64,000 nucleotides of DNA from JANRIC01 sp033765345 (GTDB lineage Bacteria; Bacteroidota; Bacteroidia; Cytophagales; Microscillaceae): the NCBI GenBank assembly GCA_033765345.1, contig JANRIC010000064.1, positions 21,452 through 85,451 of the forward strand, given 5' to 3'. Position 1 is the first letter of the stretch; the number at the start of each line of letters is the position of its first letter. The translations under genes were made by a program, and so were the position numbers. The notes beneath the pieces were generated by a model. It did no database searches, had not been told where the DNA came from, and saw nothing but the letters and a program-made list of their open reading frames with translations. Shown piece by piece: positions 1 to 9,011 of this stretch.

Positions 1-699
1 GGTATTAGGCAAAAGAGTCTTGATACGAATCAACTCTGAGTGGGAAAGTGGATTGGATTCAAGATTCAACAAGGTGAGTTTTTTTAAATTGCTTATTTCC
101 GCAGGCAAACTTGTAATTTGATTAAAGCTTACATCCAAAACTTCCAGGTTTTGCAGATAAGAAATCTCCGGGGGTATTTCATAAATTAGATTGGAGCGGA
201 GTGATAATATTCTGAGGCGATTGAGCATGCCCAGGTTTTCATCCAATTGGGTGATTCGGTTGTGGTTTATATTGAGTCGTTCCAACTTTTGAAGATAAAT
301 AATTTCTGAGGGGATCAGCTCCAAGCGGTTATATTCAAGATCGAGAATACGCAATTTTTTCAGAAAAGCAATTTGGCGGGGTAAAGCAATCAATTGATTG
401 TGCCGAAGCTCCATTTCTTCCAAATCCCGAAGCTCACCAATCTCAGGAGGTAAAATAGAAAAGGTCTCCCGATAAATGTATAGTTTTTTGAGAGAGCGAA
501 TCGCTTCTGTAAAGCCGTACTTCAGACAAAAAGCAATTTTATTTCCGTTGTTGGAAATCAAAGGATAAAAATGCTCATCTATCTGAAAATTACCCCCTTT
601 TAAAATCTGAAAAGCCAGCTCATTGTGGGCTTTATCACTACTTTCCAATAGGCGTTTGAGGTGCTCTATGGGATACAAGCCGTCGGACTGTGTGTTCAA
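1..699 (-). CDS. Leucine-rich-repeat protein, 3' end beyond the window
   Basis: The leftward reading frame is open from a stop at 739-741 to the window edge. It encodes about eight leucine-rich repeats of the bacterial 23-residue type (pattern LPxEIxxLxxLxxLxLxxNxL). The N-terminal 80 residues are not repeats and read like the cap seen in Cytophagales LRR proteins. The last visible residues (KTLLPNT) look close to a natural C-terminus, so little is probably missing. No ATG lies between the upstream stop and the repeats; TTG at 697-699 is the best start I see, with ATT at 736-738 the alternative. No signal peptide or membrane segment is visible, so it is probably cytoplasmic and a protein-binding scaffold. 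It is divergent from the sigma-factor gene that follows. Confidence 0.75.
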   Translation of the reverse strand, partial: MNTQSDGLYPIEHLKRLLESSDKAHNELAFQILKGGNFQIDEHFYPLISNNGNKIAFCLKYGFTEAIRSLKKLYIYRETFSILPPEIGELRDLEEMELRHNQLIALPRQIAFLKKLRILDLEYNRLELIPSEIIYLQKLERLNINHNRITQLDENLGMLNRLRILSLRSNLIYEIPPEISYLQNLEVLDVSFNQITSLPAEISNLKKLTLLNLESNPLSHSELIRIKTLLPNT

Positions 700-949
700 T
701 AATATAGGTTCAGTTTGATTTTTTATAAAAGATTCAATTTATAAAAAATCATGATGGAAATCAAGTGGTTCAGAAAAAAATAAAAGATCGAAAAACTATA
801 TGATTTATACTTTGATTTATGTGCAGACTAAGTGCAGAGTCAAGTTTTCTTTTAAGAGATTAGCCTAAGACCATTAAATTTATGGTTATCGGATAATTTT
901 TTTTCCCTGATTTAGGGGTAAGCCCTGTTTGACTTGTCATACAGATACC

Positions 950-1522
950 ATGAAAGATCTAAACGAAATAAAAATCATCAAAGGATGTTCTTCGGGCAAC
1001 CCGAAATACCAGAAAATGCTCTATGAAAAATATTATGGCAAAATGTTAAATATATGCCAACGCTACACCAGAGGGCAAGAAGAAGCCAAAGATATTTTGC
1101 AAGAGGGCTTTGTTAAGGTATTTAAAAACATTCAAAACTTCAAAGGCGACGGGTCACTCGAGGGATGGATCCGACGGATTATGGTCAATACAGCCATTAA
1201 TCATTTTCATAAGTTTAAAAAATACGAAGCCAATGACCCTATTCACGACTGCTATCAAGAATTACCAGGCTCATCTTACGACCATGAATTTGCTTTACAA
1301 AATTTAGGCTATCAGGAAATCCTTAAGCTGATTCGTGAATTACCTTCTTCTTGTCAGACTGTTTTTAATTTACACGTGATTGAAGGGTATAATCATCGGG
1401 AGATTGCCGACCTGCTTAATATCAGCGAAGGAACTTCCAAATCTTACCTGGCGCGTGCCCGTGAAAAATTACAAAAAAGCCTCGGAATGCTCAAAGGTGA
1501 ATTGAAAATGGCTTGGGCCTAG
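950..1522 (+). CDS. ECF-type RNA polymerase sigma factor
   Basis: This 190-residue protein is an extracytoplasmic-function sigma-70 factor. Region 2 lies at about residues 20-90 (YEKYYGKMLNICQRYTRG, then DILQEGFVKVFKN and the EGWIRRIMVNTAIN stretch). Region 4 lies at about 125-180 with the helix-turn-helix segment HREIADLLNISEGTSKSYL. It would direct core polymerase to a small regulon. I chose ATG at 950 over the in-frame TTG at 929 because family members start just before region 2. No anti-sigma factor or FecR-like partner follows; the next gene is an unrelated Uma2 protein, so it may be an orphan factor controlled by other means. The 5' flank is AT-rich and shared with the divergent LRR gene. 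Confidence 0.93.
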   Translation: MKDLNEIKIIKGCSSGNPKYQKMLYEKYYGKMLNICQRYTRGQEEAKDILQEGFVKVFKNIQNFKGDGSLEGWIRRIMVNTAINHFHKFKKYEANDPIHDCYQELPGSSYDHEFALQNLGYQEILKLIRELPSSCQTVFNLHVIEGYNHREIADLLNISEGTSKSYLARAREKLQKSLGMLKGELKMAWA

Positions 1523-1680
1523 GGGTCAAAAGCTCCTTTTGTATTGCCCTTTGGCATTTATTCAATCAAGTATATGCAGGATTCACAAAGGTTTTCTTAG
1601 GCCTAAAAAGGCAATATGTGCCTCCACAGCTTTACGGGAGACTGTTCAAATAAGCAAATCAGAGATTGAAATCACTTAAT

Positions 1681-1706
1681 TTTTGATAAAATTTTTTGTA
1701 ACTTTG
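1681..1706 (+). promoter_or_regulatory. Bacteroidota-type promoter of the Uma2 gene
   Basis: TAACTTTG at 1699-1706 matches the Bacteroidota -7 consensus TAnnTTTG. A TTTTG at 1681-1685 sits at about the spacing expected for the -33 element. The start codon follows 23 bases later. Confidence 0.65.
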
Positions 1707-1729
1707 GCAAGAATACAACAAAAAACAAT

Positions 1730-2314
1730 ATGCTTGAAAACATCATTTTAACCACCAAAGCGCTGGGAAACTTCTCGGATGATGAGTTTTACAATTTTTG
1801 TTTGGAAAATCCTGACTTAAAATTTGAAAGAACATCCAAAGGTCAAATTATCATTATGCCAAATACAGGAGGAAATACAGGGAGAATTAATTCAGCAATT
1901 ATTTTTCAACTTTATGGCTGGAATCTTAAAATGGAATTGGGAGAAGTTTTTGATTCCTCCACAGCTTTTCGCCTGCCAAACACCGCCGTTCGCTCTCCAG
2001 ATGCTTCCTGGATCACAAAAAATCGCTGGGAGAGCCTGACCGAAAAACAGCAAAAGCAATTCCCTCCGCTATGCCCCGATTTTGTCATCGAGCTACGCTC
2101 TGAAACCGATAGCTGGGCTGATTTGGATAAAAAAATACAGGAAGAATGGCTTGTAAACGGCTGTCGCCTAGCTTGGCTGATCGATCCTTTGGAGCAAAAA
2201 GCCTATATTTATCGCCCTGAACAAACCGTAGAAGAAGTGAGCTCTTTTGATCATATTTTAAAAGGTGAGCACGTACTGCCGGCATTTGAATTGAATTTGG
2301 AAAGTTTGAAGTGA
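1730..2314 (+). CDS. Uma2 family (DUF820) putative endonuclease
   Basis: This 194-residue protein has the Uma2/DUF820 restriction-endonuclease-like fold pattern. It opens with the characteristic FSDDEFYNFCLENPDLKFER segment. The fold's PD-(D/E)xK-like residues appear in the SPDASWI motif (about residue 90) and the DFVIELRS motif (about residue 120), followed by the conserved WLIDPLEQKAYIYRP stretch. Members are very common in cyanobacteria and Bacteroidota, often in many copies. The fold predicts DNA cleavage, but a biological role is not established. It has its own TAACTTTG promoter and no obvious functional partner. Confidence 0.9.
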   Translation: MLENIILTTKALGNFSDDEFYNFCLENPDLKFERTSKGQIIIMPNTGGNTGRINSAIIFQLYGWNLKMELGEVFDSSTAFRLPNTAVRSPDASWITKNRWESLTEKQQKQFPPLCPDFVIELRSETDSWADLDKKIQEEWLVNGCRLAWLIDPLEQKAYIYRPEQTVEEVSSFDHILKGEHVLPAFELNLESLK

Positions 2315-2354
2315 TTTACGCTGCCTAAATTCTATCAATATTTTTTGTGTGAGC

Positions 2355-3047
2355 ATGCAAAATCAAAAATTATGGGAGTACCTAGAGGGTTATCTCACCG
2401 AACATAAAAAAAACCTCTTTCGTCGGGTACTCGCAGATCGTACCAGGCATTTTACGGTAGTCATTGAAGATATCTATCGCGAACACAATGCCGGCGCACT
2501 GGTCAGAACCTGTGATTGCTTTGGCATTCAGGATATTCATATCATAGAGCAGCACTACAGCTTTCACGTACTGCACAACATCGCCAAAGGCTCCGAACGC
2601 TGGCTGGATTATCACCTCTATCAGGAAGAAAACAAAAATAACACCCTCGATTGTATTGCGTATCTCAAATCTCAAAACTATCAGATCGTCGCTACTACAC
2701 CACATCTAAACGAATGCCTTCTCGAAGATTTTGACATTCGCCCCAAATCTGCCTTTTTTTTCGGTGGTGAAAAAGAAGGACTCTCACAGGAGGTCATCAA
2801 GCAGGCAGACGTATTTCTGAAGATTCCCGTTCTGGGTTTTACCGAAAGTTTTAATGTATCCGTAGCAGCAGCCATTATTTTGTATTCGCTCACCCAAAAG
2901 CTCCGCCAAAGAGATGATATTCCCTGGCAACTCACCCCCACCGAAGTCCTTGACAAAAAAATAGACTGGGCTATCAGCAGCATTCCCCACGGAGAAAAAA
3001 TCAGAAATTATTATTTTGAGAAAATAGCCGGACAATCTGAGTTTTAA
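2355..3047 (+). CDS. SpoU/TrmH family RNA 2'-O-methyltransferase
   Basis: This protein of about 230 residues is a SPOUT-class methyltransferase that probably transfers a methyl group from S-adenosylmethionine to a ribose 2'-OH in tRNA or rRNA. The three SpoU motifs are visible: an early N-x-G motif (EHNAGALVRTCDCFGI, near residue 45), the FGGEKEGLSQE motif near 140, and the trefoil-knot motif IPVLGFTESFNVSVAAAI near 165. Length and the early N-terminal helix match TrmH (tRNA Gm18) rather than the longer TrmL or RlmB forms, but the substrate cannot be fixed from sequence. I prefer ATG 2355 over GTG 2349, which lies two codons upstream. Confidence 0.92.
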   Translation: MQNQKLWEYLEGYLTEHKKNLFRRVLADRTRHFTVVIEDIYREHNAGALVRTCDCFGIQDIHIIEQHYSFHVLHNIAKGSERWLDYHLYQEENKNNTLDCIAYLKSQNYQIVATTPHLNECLLEDFDIRPKSAFFFGGEKEGLSQEVIKQADVFLKIPVLGFTESFNVSVAAAIILYSLTQKLRQRDDIPWQLTPTEVLDKKIDWAISSIPHGEKIRNYYFEKIAGQSEF

Positions 3048-3325
3048 TCTCCCTTACCCTTTAAAATAGATAAAAACAAGGACATGAAGTCGTATTTTGA
3101 TAAAAACTCATGGATTTTTACGCCAATTTGTCATTTTCCGTGTATAAATGTCACAAAGACATAAAAAAATACAATCTCCCAATCCTGGTATTTAAATTGC
3201 ACATTCAAAATAAAGCCAATTACACTCAAAAAATGCAACAACACAAAGAGATGACAGATTTAGTCTTGCATTTCTTTCAAAACATACAGACAGAAGAAGC
3301 GTGAGCGATCTAAAAATATTGAATT

Positions 3326-4213
3326 ATGGACTATTATCAAACATTAGGAGTCAGTAGACAAGCTACCGACGATGAAATCAAGAAGGCTTATAAAAAGCTG
3401 GCACTTAAATATCATCCTGATAGAAACCCTGATAATCCTGAAGCAGAAATAAAATTTAAGGAAATTTCGGAAGCTTATGAGATACTCAAAGATTCCCGAA
3501 AAAGAAAAGATTATGACCGTTTTGGGAATAATTGGAAATACGCCGATCAATTTACCCAGAATGCCAAAAATAAAAAAACGCAATACTCCTATCAGGGAGA
3601 TTTTGATGACTTTCTGGGAAAAGAAGCGTTTTCCAGCATTTTTGAAGATGTACTGGGTGGCAATACGTACGGCGGTTTCGGTAAAAAACAGTGGACTTCC
3701 ACACGCGGCTTCAAAGGACAAGACCTCGAGGCAAACACCGATATCAGCCTAGAAGAAGCTTACCTAGGTACTGAACGCACCATAGAACTTCCAGACAAAA
3801 AGCTGAGAATCAGCCTGAAACCTGGCATCCAACACGAACAAAAACTACGCATCAAGGATAAAGGACTTGCCGGACCTAAAGGACATCCCGGAGACCTCTT
3901 TATCAAAGTGAATGTCCTTAAGCATGCTTCTTTTGAGCGAAAAGGAGACGACCTCTACACACAAACGACCATCGATGTGTTTACTGCCGTATTAGGTGGA
4001 AATGCAACCGTACCTCTATTGGACGGACAAATCCAGCTACCAATTCCCGAAGGAACAGATAGTGGCAAAATGCTCAGAATCAGAGGTAAAGGAATGCCCA
4101 AATATGACCAACCCGGAGAATTCGGCGACCTATATGTGAAAATTGAAATCAGTGTTCCTAAAAAATTAAGCCCCGAACAAAAAAATTTATTTCAGCAATG
4201 GAAAAATAGCTAA
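3326..4213 (+). CDS. DnaJ-like co-chaperone without zinc finger (CbpA type)
   Basis: This 295-residue type II Hsp40 stimulates DnaK ATPase and delivers clients. The J domain covers residues 1-70 with the HPD tripeptide at about 30-32. A short linker follows with little Gly/Phe richness, then two C-terminal beta domains (about 125-290), including the HPGDLFIKVNVLKHASFERK and LLDGQIQLPIPEGTDSGKMLR segments typical of CbpA/DnaJ. The four CxxCxGxG zinc-binding motifs of true DnaJ are absent. In other bacteria the modulator CbpM often lies beside cbpA, and I do not see it here. A hairpin terminator follows at 4265. Confidence 0.93.
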   Translation: MDYYQTLGVSRQATDDEIKKAYKKLALKYHPDRNPDNPEAEIKFKEISEAYEILKDSRKRKDYDRFGNNWKYADQFTQNAKNKKTQYSYQGDFDDFLGKEAFSSIFEDVLGGNTYGGFGKKQWTSTRGFKGQDLEANTDISLEEAYLGTERTIELPDKKLRISLKPGIQHEQKLRIKDKGLAGPKGHPGDLFIKVNVLKHASFERKGDDLYTQTTIDVFTAVLGGNATVPLLDGQIQLPIPEGTDSGKMLRIRGKGMPKYDQPGEFGDLYVKIEISVPKKLSPEQKNLFQQWKNS

Positions 4214-4264
4214 CTCAAGTGCTATTCCTTTATTTCTTCCCCAAAAAATATAAACAATCCTGTC

Positions 4265-4295
4265 AAACCTATCCGATCAAGGATAGGTTTTGCGC
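4265..4295 (+). terminator. Intrinsic terminator after the DnaJ-like gene
   Basis: A perfect 10-bp stem (AAACCTATCC / GGATAGGTTT) with a 6-base loop is followed by TGCGCTTT. The T-run is short but the position, about 50 bases after the stop codon, is right. Confidence 0.65.
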
Positions 4296-4555
4296 TTTAA
4301 TATGGAATAATAACTTTTTATATGTCTTTATGTTATTTTAATTGGAATAAATTATTTTAATTTAAATAATTTATCTATTTTACTTGGAATTAATTTTAGA
4401 AAGGATTATTTTTGAATGAAAATTTAGAAAAAACACAATTTTTTCTGAAAATTAAGGAAGTAAATTTAGCTATTTTTTACAAATCCACACGAATTATCGA
4501 TCAAGGAAGTTTTTCCTATTTATGTGAAGGATTGTCCATTCTTCAACAATTATTT

Positions 4556-5056
4556 ATGCCAAAAAATATGATTTATTATTGCAAATACCTAATTCTGGGA
4601 GGAGTTTTAGGTATACAGATGGGTGCTATGCCCATGAGAGAATACACTTTGGGGGGAGATACCAAAAAAACTTTGTTATACATATATAAAGGCACCATCA
4701 ATCAAGCCTCTATCCGGGCGGAGTTGGAATATGACATTGAATTGGCCTGCCCCGTGATCAAGGGGCGTTTGTTTTATGATTCGCTCCCCGAAGAACCCTT
4801 TAAAGTAAAAGGAGGCTGTAGCTACCTCTTTTGCAATGGTCGTGATGAAGAGGAAAAAGAGGACAAACAGGACAAACAGGAAAAATACGGAGATATGATT
4901 CATCTCCTTTTATTACGCAGCAACAAAGTGCAGGCACAGGTTCAACTGTGCCCCAGCAACGAATCCGAATACATGAAATCTCTGCAAGGTTGGTTGTATT
5001 CTTCACAAAGATCTTATTACGTCACTTTGCAACTACAGCAGGTCATAGAAGAATAA
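4556..5056 (+). CDS. Unknown protein with hydrophobic N-terminus
   Basis: I do not recognise a family. From ATG 4556 the product has 166 residues. It begins with a short polar stretch, then a hydrophobic segment (CKYLILGGVLGIQMGAMP) that could be a signal peptide, implying an exported protein. The body is beta-strand-like, with an acidic/lysine run (EEEKEDKQDKQEK) near residue 105. The frame is open upstream to a TTG at 4412, which would add 48 residues and bury the hydrophobic segment; I consider this less likely. The gene converges with the next gene, ending 4 bases from it. The 140 bases before 4412 are very AT-rich and hold no other gene. Confidence 0.55.
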   Translation: MPKNMIYYCKYLILGGVLGIQMGAMPMREYTLGGDTKKTLLYIYKGTINQASIRAELEYDIELACPVIKGRLFYDSLPEEPFKVKGGCSYLFCNGRDEEEKEDKQDKQEKYGDMIHLLLLRSNKVQAQVQLCPSNESEYMKSLQGWLYSSQRSYYVTLQLQQVIEE

Positions 5057-5060
5057 GGCT

Positions 5061-5657
5061 TTATTTTAAAATGATGTTTTGCATAATTTGACGGGCTGTT
5101 TCCTGCCATAAATTTTGAATTTGCGCAGGGCAATTAAAGTTAAAAATAAGGATTTTTCCATCATGGACGGTGTACATCAAATAAGAATATTGCTTGACAG
5201 GAGTATTATTAAAAGTAATGGTTTTGTCTTCGTCTTTTACAAAACCCACAAATTCAAGTACTGCAAAACTTCGCCCACGAATGGTTTCTACTTTATCCTG
5301 AATAAAACTAACCTCCGTGTGCATCGCCGCAATACTGGCTTTGTAAATCCCTTTGATGATTTCCAAGTCCTGGGCATTCCATTTGGCTTGTGTGAAGGCT
5401 TTCAAAGATTGATTTACAGATTCGTTTACCCCAAAATCTGCATTGCCGTCTTCACTGGTATAAATAGCTAAAGGAGGGCGATAAGCTCCATATTTGCGGG
5501 TATATATTTGGGAGTCCATGACCCTAAACTCTTCCGGCAAAGATATTTGTAGAAAATCATTGACTTTGATCTTGACAAGCTTGTTTTTGGGTGACTGAGC
5601 CTGGGTGCCGGCGCTTATCCATACGACCCAAAAGAGGATAGAAATTCTTAAAAGCAT
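5061..5657 (-). CDS. Exported protein of unknown function
   Basis: This 198-residue product has a clear Sec signal peptide (MLLRISILFWVVWISAGTQA, cleavage after AQA). The mature part has a beta-rich pattern with FLQISLPEEFRV near the start and a C-terminal SYLMYTVHDGKILIFNFNCP stretch. This arrangement resembles the PsbP-like/DUF1795 type of small periplasmic proteins, but similarity is too weak for a firm call. It lies 11 bases downstream of the membrane-protein gene at 5669-6130 and is probably co-transcribed with it, so the two may act at the envelope together. Confidence 0.65.
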   Translation of the reverse strand: MLLRISILFWVVWISAGTQAQSPKNKLVKIKVNDFLQISLPEEFRVMDSQIYTRKYGAYRPPLAIYTSEDGNADFGVNESVNQSLKAFTQAKWNAQDLEIIKGIYKASIAAMHTEVSFIQDKVETIRGRSFAVLEFVGFVKDEDKTITFNNTPVKQYSYLMYTVHDGKILIFNFNCPAQIQNLWQETARQIMQNIILK

Positions 5658-5668
5658 AGTTTATCAAG

Positions 5669-6130
5669 TTAATGTTCTTTGAAAGATTTATTTTCTTGTA
5701 TTTGACTCATAAGCAGAGATACTACCAGTGTCATCATAGCCGAAGTACCTAAAAGCGCACTGATAATAGATTCGCGATCTATATAAGATGTGATCATCAG
5801 CGTGATTTGTGCTCCCAAAATAAGTAATGCACTAATCATAAGGTAGAAACGGATGTGATTGATGAAAATTATCTTCCCAAAGGAATAAAAATTAAATAAA
5901 GAAGCCGCCTCAAACTCCTCAGAGGTTGTATTTCTCCGATTTTCAAAAATCTGACTGGCTATTTGAATCATTAAAATCAAAACCATCAGACTAAGGGTAA
6001 AAGCACTTCCCCAAAAGGTTTTAAAATCTCCCTGATGCCTAATCAAAAGAATAAACTGAGAACCAGCAATCAATGCAGCCACGGTGATGACATAGAGTCT
6101 TCCTAGAAATAAGCGAATATTTTTATCCAT
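5669..6130 (-). CDS. Small integral membrane protein, four predicted helices
   Basis: This 153-residue protein has four hydrophobic segments: about 10-30, 38-58, 88-112 and 120-143. A charged cytoplasmic-type loop between helices 2 and 3 contains RRNTTSEEFEAASLFNF. No catalytic motif is visible and I do not recognise the family. It probably forms a two-gene unit with the exported protein downstream (11-base gap). Upstream the intergenic sequence up to the serine hydrolase gene contains short repeats of the word TATATTCAGC but no clear promoter. Confidence 0.7.
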   Translation of the reverse strand: MDKNIRLFLGRLYVITVAALIAGSQFILLIRHQGDFKTFWGSAFTLSLMVLILMIQIASQIFENRRNTTSEEFEAASLFNFYSFGKIIFINHIRFYLMISALLILGAQITLMITSYIDRESIISALLGTSAMMTLVVSLLMSQIQENKSFKEH

Positions 6131-6237
6131 TTTACAATTATATGTATCTCAAAACCAAATAAATTATAGAATTAGCGGCACATATTTATATTCAGCATTT
6201 ATATCAGTATTTATATTCAGCCTTTCAATCAACTCAT

Positions 6238-7560
6238 TCAGGGCTGTAGATCATACAAATCATATTTAGGCCAATGCTCCACGGTATGGAGTGCTCTCCG
6301 CATCATAGCCTCTATCTCGTAGGCAAAAAAAGGTCCACGCCAAGAATCAGTATTGGTTACAAAATACCAACTAATCCCGTCGGTTCTTCTCACCAAAGAA
6401 GCCGACGTACCGGTCAAACTGCCGGTTCGCCACCATTTTTCTTGATCTACACTTTTCCAACCCAACAAATATCTGCCTGTGCTATCTTCTGCCTGTGGAG
6501 TAGTCATCTCAATAATCGTACTTTTGTGCAAAATATCTTTTGGATTGGGGCGACCGTCAATGGCATTGAGAAATTTCAGCACATCTACGGGTGTTGCAAT
6601 CCAAGCTCCAGCAGCCCCCAAGCCCTCGGTATGCGTACCCTCATAGGTTCTGGATGCCGAATCAGGGCCTCCATAACAGGAAATGTTCAGGGGAGTTTTG
6701 GGGTGGTCATAATACCGCACTTCGAGGGGAGTTTTTTCTCTATATCGATTATGGGTCATTGCCATGCGGGTGATCCCAAGCGGATGAAGAATTTCTTTTT
6801 GGAGATAATTTTCGTAAGTTAGTCCGCTGATTTTTTCAATGACTTTTCCCAATACACAATAGCCGAAGTTTGAATAATCGTATAAGGTACCCGGCTCGAA
6901 AAAACCTTCTTGAGAAAGCATATACTGTATGGTCGTTTCTAATGAAGGCGGAGAAGGTACTTGCATAACTTCGGCCACTTCTACAGGGGCAAACATAGGG
7001 TCTTTCCTAAGTTGGTTACGCCACCCTCCTGTGTGGGTAAGGAGGTGTTTTACTTCTATTTTAAGAGCCAGGGGGTCAGCAATATGCTGAAAAGCGGGAT
7101 CATTCAAAATACCTGTTTTGCCAAATACCTTATCCTGGAGACTCAGCTTGCCATCCTCGACCAATTTCATAATCCCCGCCGCTGTAAAAAGCTTGGATAC
7201 ACTAGCCATCCTAAACAAATGATAGGGCTGTACCCGGATATTTTTCTCCTGATCTGCAAAGCCGAAGCCCTGGGCGTACACAAGTTTGCCATCTTTGACA
7301 ATAGCCAGAGAAGCCCCTTTCACCTCCCAATGGTCTAAGAAGTGCCGAACCATTCTGTCTAATTCGGCAAATTCGGGGGTCTGGGAGTGTGTATTGGTGA
7401 GAGGAAAATAAAGGTTTTGTGTGTTGATAAAAGGCTCCCCTTTAGTTTTGGGGTCGCTAGTGTGATTACCACCGGGGGTAGATGAAGCAGGGTGAAAGGT
7501 ATGTAGGGTAAAACCCAATGTCAATATGACCAAAGCACTCAATAATATCCTATAATTCAT
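6238..7560 (-). CDS. Serine hydrolase, beta-lactamase class C / D-alanyl-D-alanine carboxypeptidase-like
   Basis: This 440-residue exported protein belongs to the AmpC/Pab87/esterase EstB superfamily (Pfam Beta-lactamase). The signal peptide covers roughly residues 1-25. The catalytic S-x-x-K is SVSK near residue 120; the Y-x-N motif appears as YSN near 222 within LYDYSNFGYCVLG. The region HTEGLGAAGAWIATPVDVLKF is typical of the family. The likely role is hydrolysis of a peptide, ester or D-amino acid bond in the periplasm or outside the cell; resistance to beta-lactams cannot be assumed. It appears to be a single-gene unit. Confidence 0.9.
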   Translation of the reverse strand: MNYRILLSALVILTLGFTLHTFHPASSTPGGNHTSDPKTKGEPFINTQNLYFPLTNTHSQTPEFAELDRMVRHFLDHWEVKGASLAIVKDGKLVYAQGFGFADQEKNIRVQPYHLFRMASVSKLFTAAGIMKLVEDGKLSLQDKVFGKTGILNDPAFQHIADPLALKIEVKHLLTHTGGWRNQLRKDPMFAPVEVAEVMQVPSPPSLETTIQYMLSQEGFFEPGTLYDYSNFGYCVLGKVIEKISGLTYENYLQKEILHPLGITRMAMTHNRYREKTPLEVRYYDHPKTPLNISCYGGPDSASRTYEGTHTEGLGAAGAWIATPVDVLKFLNAIDGRPNPKDILHKSTIIEMTTPQAEDSTGRYLLGWKSVDQEKWWRTGSLTGTSASLVRRTDGISWYFVTNTDSWRGPFFAYEIEAMMRRALHTVEHWPKYDLYDLQP

Positions 7561-7712
7561 TGTCTCAGGTTGGAGATGTTTTTTGGGAGGTCAATTTAAT
7601 TCCATTGTGTAATAATTACAAATAATGATTCATCTTTTTAGTGCCTAGCAACTAATTTCATTCAAACAAGCAGCCTCGGGAAAAAACTGTTGCAGCAAAA
7701 AGGCGAAAATCC

Positions 7713-7742
7713 TTGCAAATCTAATACATGGTGGTATCTTTG
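7713..7742 (+). promoter_or_regulatory. Promoter of the sterol-desaturase-family gene
   Basis: TATCTTTG at 7735-7742 matches TAnnTTTG, with TTG at 7713-7715 at -33 spacing. The start codon lies about 48 bases downstream. Confidence 0.65.
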
Positions 7743-7790
7743 CGAATCCACATAATATGTATGCTAAATTCTTAGAATAAAATACTCACG

Positions 7791-8723
7791 ATGAACCCAA
7801 AAGAAATTTTAACGGTAGAACAAATGTCCAACATGCTCAATGAAAGCGGCCTTTCGGAAGTTATTCTGTGGGCTGTGCCGATTATGCTTGGTCTGGTACT
7901 TCTGGAATGGATTGTAAGTATGATTTATAATCACCAGGTATATGAGGGAAAAGATTTGCTTGCCTCCATAGGAATAGGGATTGGTAACTTAATCGTCAGT
8001 GCTTTCATTAAAACAGTTTTATTTTCCTGCGCTTTGCTGGTATATAATTTTGTACCCTGGTCAATTCCCATTACGTGGTGGTCTTTTTTGTTGTGTATTG
8101 TCTGGTTGGACTTTTGCAGTTATTTCTCTCACCGGATTTCGCACGAAAATCGTTTTTGGTGGTCTACTCACGTAGTTCATCATTCTTCCGAACAATATAA
8201 TTTCTCGGTTTCTTTTCGTTTGTCTTGGTTTCAGCATTTAAAGATGATCTTCTTCCTTCCTGTACTACTTGTTGGGTTTCATCCGGTGGTTATGTTTATT
8301 GTGAATCAGTTTGCCGTTTTGTATCAATTCTGGATTCACACCGAATTTATCAAGAAGCTACCCAGACCGATAGAGTACATCTTTGTTACGCCTTCGCATC
8401 ATCGGGTTCATCACGCCAGCGATGAAAAATATCTGGATAAAAACTATGGAGCTACTTTTATCATTTGGGATCGCATGTTCGGCACTTTTCATCCTGAGGA
8501 AGAAAAACCCACGTATGGGATTACCACCCCAGTCAATTCTTATAACCCGGTTTATTTGGTTTTTCACGAATTATTGGATATTATCAAGGATATTCGCCAG
8601 GCCAAGTCATTTAGAGAAGCCTGGAGGGTGACTTTTATGAGCCCTACCAAACTGGGATTGGCAAGAAAAGCAGAAGCAGAAAAAGCACAAAAAAAGGCTG
8701 AAGAAAAGGAATTGGTGGCTTAA
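7791..8723 (+). CDS. Sterol desaturase / fatty acid hydroxylase family membrane enzyme
   Basis: This 310-residue membrane protein carries the three histidine clusters that bind the di-iron centre of this oxygenase family: HRISHE near residue 118, HVVHH near 131, and HHRVHH near 203. Hydrophobic segments at about 22-42, 60-85, 92-112 and 150-180 place the active site on the cytoplasmic face. Family members hydroxylate or desaturate lipids such as sterols, fatty acids, carotenoids or ornithine lipids; the substrate here is unknown. The C-terminus has a lysine/alanine-rich tail (KAEAEKAQKKAEEKE) outside the catalytic domain. It has a good own promoter and terminator, so it is probably monocistronic. 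Confidence 0.92.
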   Translation: MNPKEILTVEQMSNMLNESGLSEVILWAVPIMLGLVLLEWIVSMIYNHQVYEGKDLLASIGIGIGNLIVSAFIKTVLFSCALLVYNFVPWSIPITWWSFLLCIVWLDFCSYFSHRISHENRFWWSTHVVHHSSEQYNFSVSFRLSWFQHLKMIFFLPVLLVGFHPVVMFIVNQFAVLYQFWIHTEFIKKLPRPIEYIFVTPSHHRVHHASDEKYLDKNYGATFIIWDRMFGTFHPEEEKPTYGITTPVNSYNPVYLVFHELLDIIKDIRQAKSFREAWRVTFMSPTKLGLARKAEAEKAQKKAEEKELVA

Positions 8724-8742
8724 TCATACATATTATCATCAA

Positions 8743-8779
8743 AAAAGGAGTCGAGTTTTTAGAAACTCGGCTTCTTTTA
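8743..8779 (+). terminator. Intrinsic terminator after the desaturase gene
   Basis: The stem AGTCGAGTTT / AAACTCGGCTT (one G-T pair) is followed by CTTTT. Confidence 0.75.
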
Positions 8780-9011
8780 ATTTATACTCAAACCGAAATG
8801 GTTTTCCGAGATTTTAGCTTTTAAATCATTAATAATCAAGCTAATCAATCAAGAAAATCAGGCAAATCACTTCAATCTAGGTATACAAAAGCTCCATATT
8901 TTCCAAGCTGATATGTTGAGGCGAACATCAGTGAATTGGAAGGACTAAGCTAGGATTATTTTAATCTTAGCCCTGACTATACAAATAATATTTGGCTAAA
9001 TAGTATCAAAA

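Noticed and set aside
3110..3304. Possible 64-residue gene before the DnaJ-like gene
   Set aside because: The composition is mixed, no motif or promoter is visible, and its first half overlaps AT-rich noncoding-like sequence; a CbpM-like modulator would look different.
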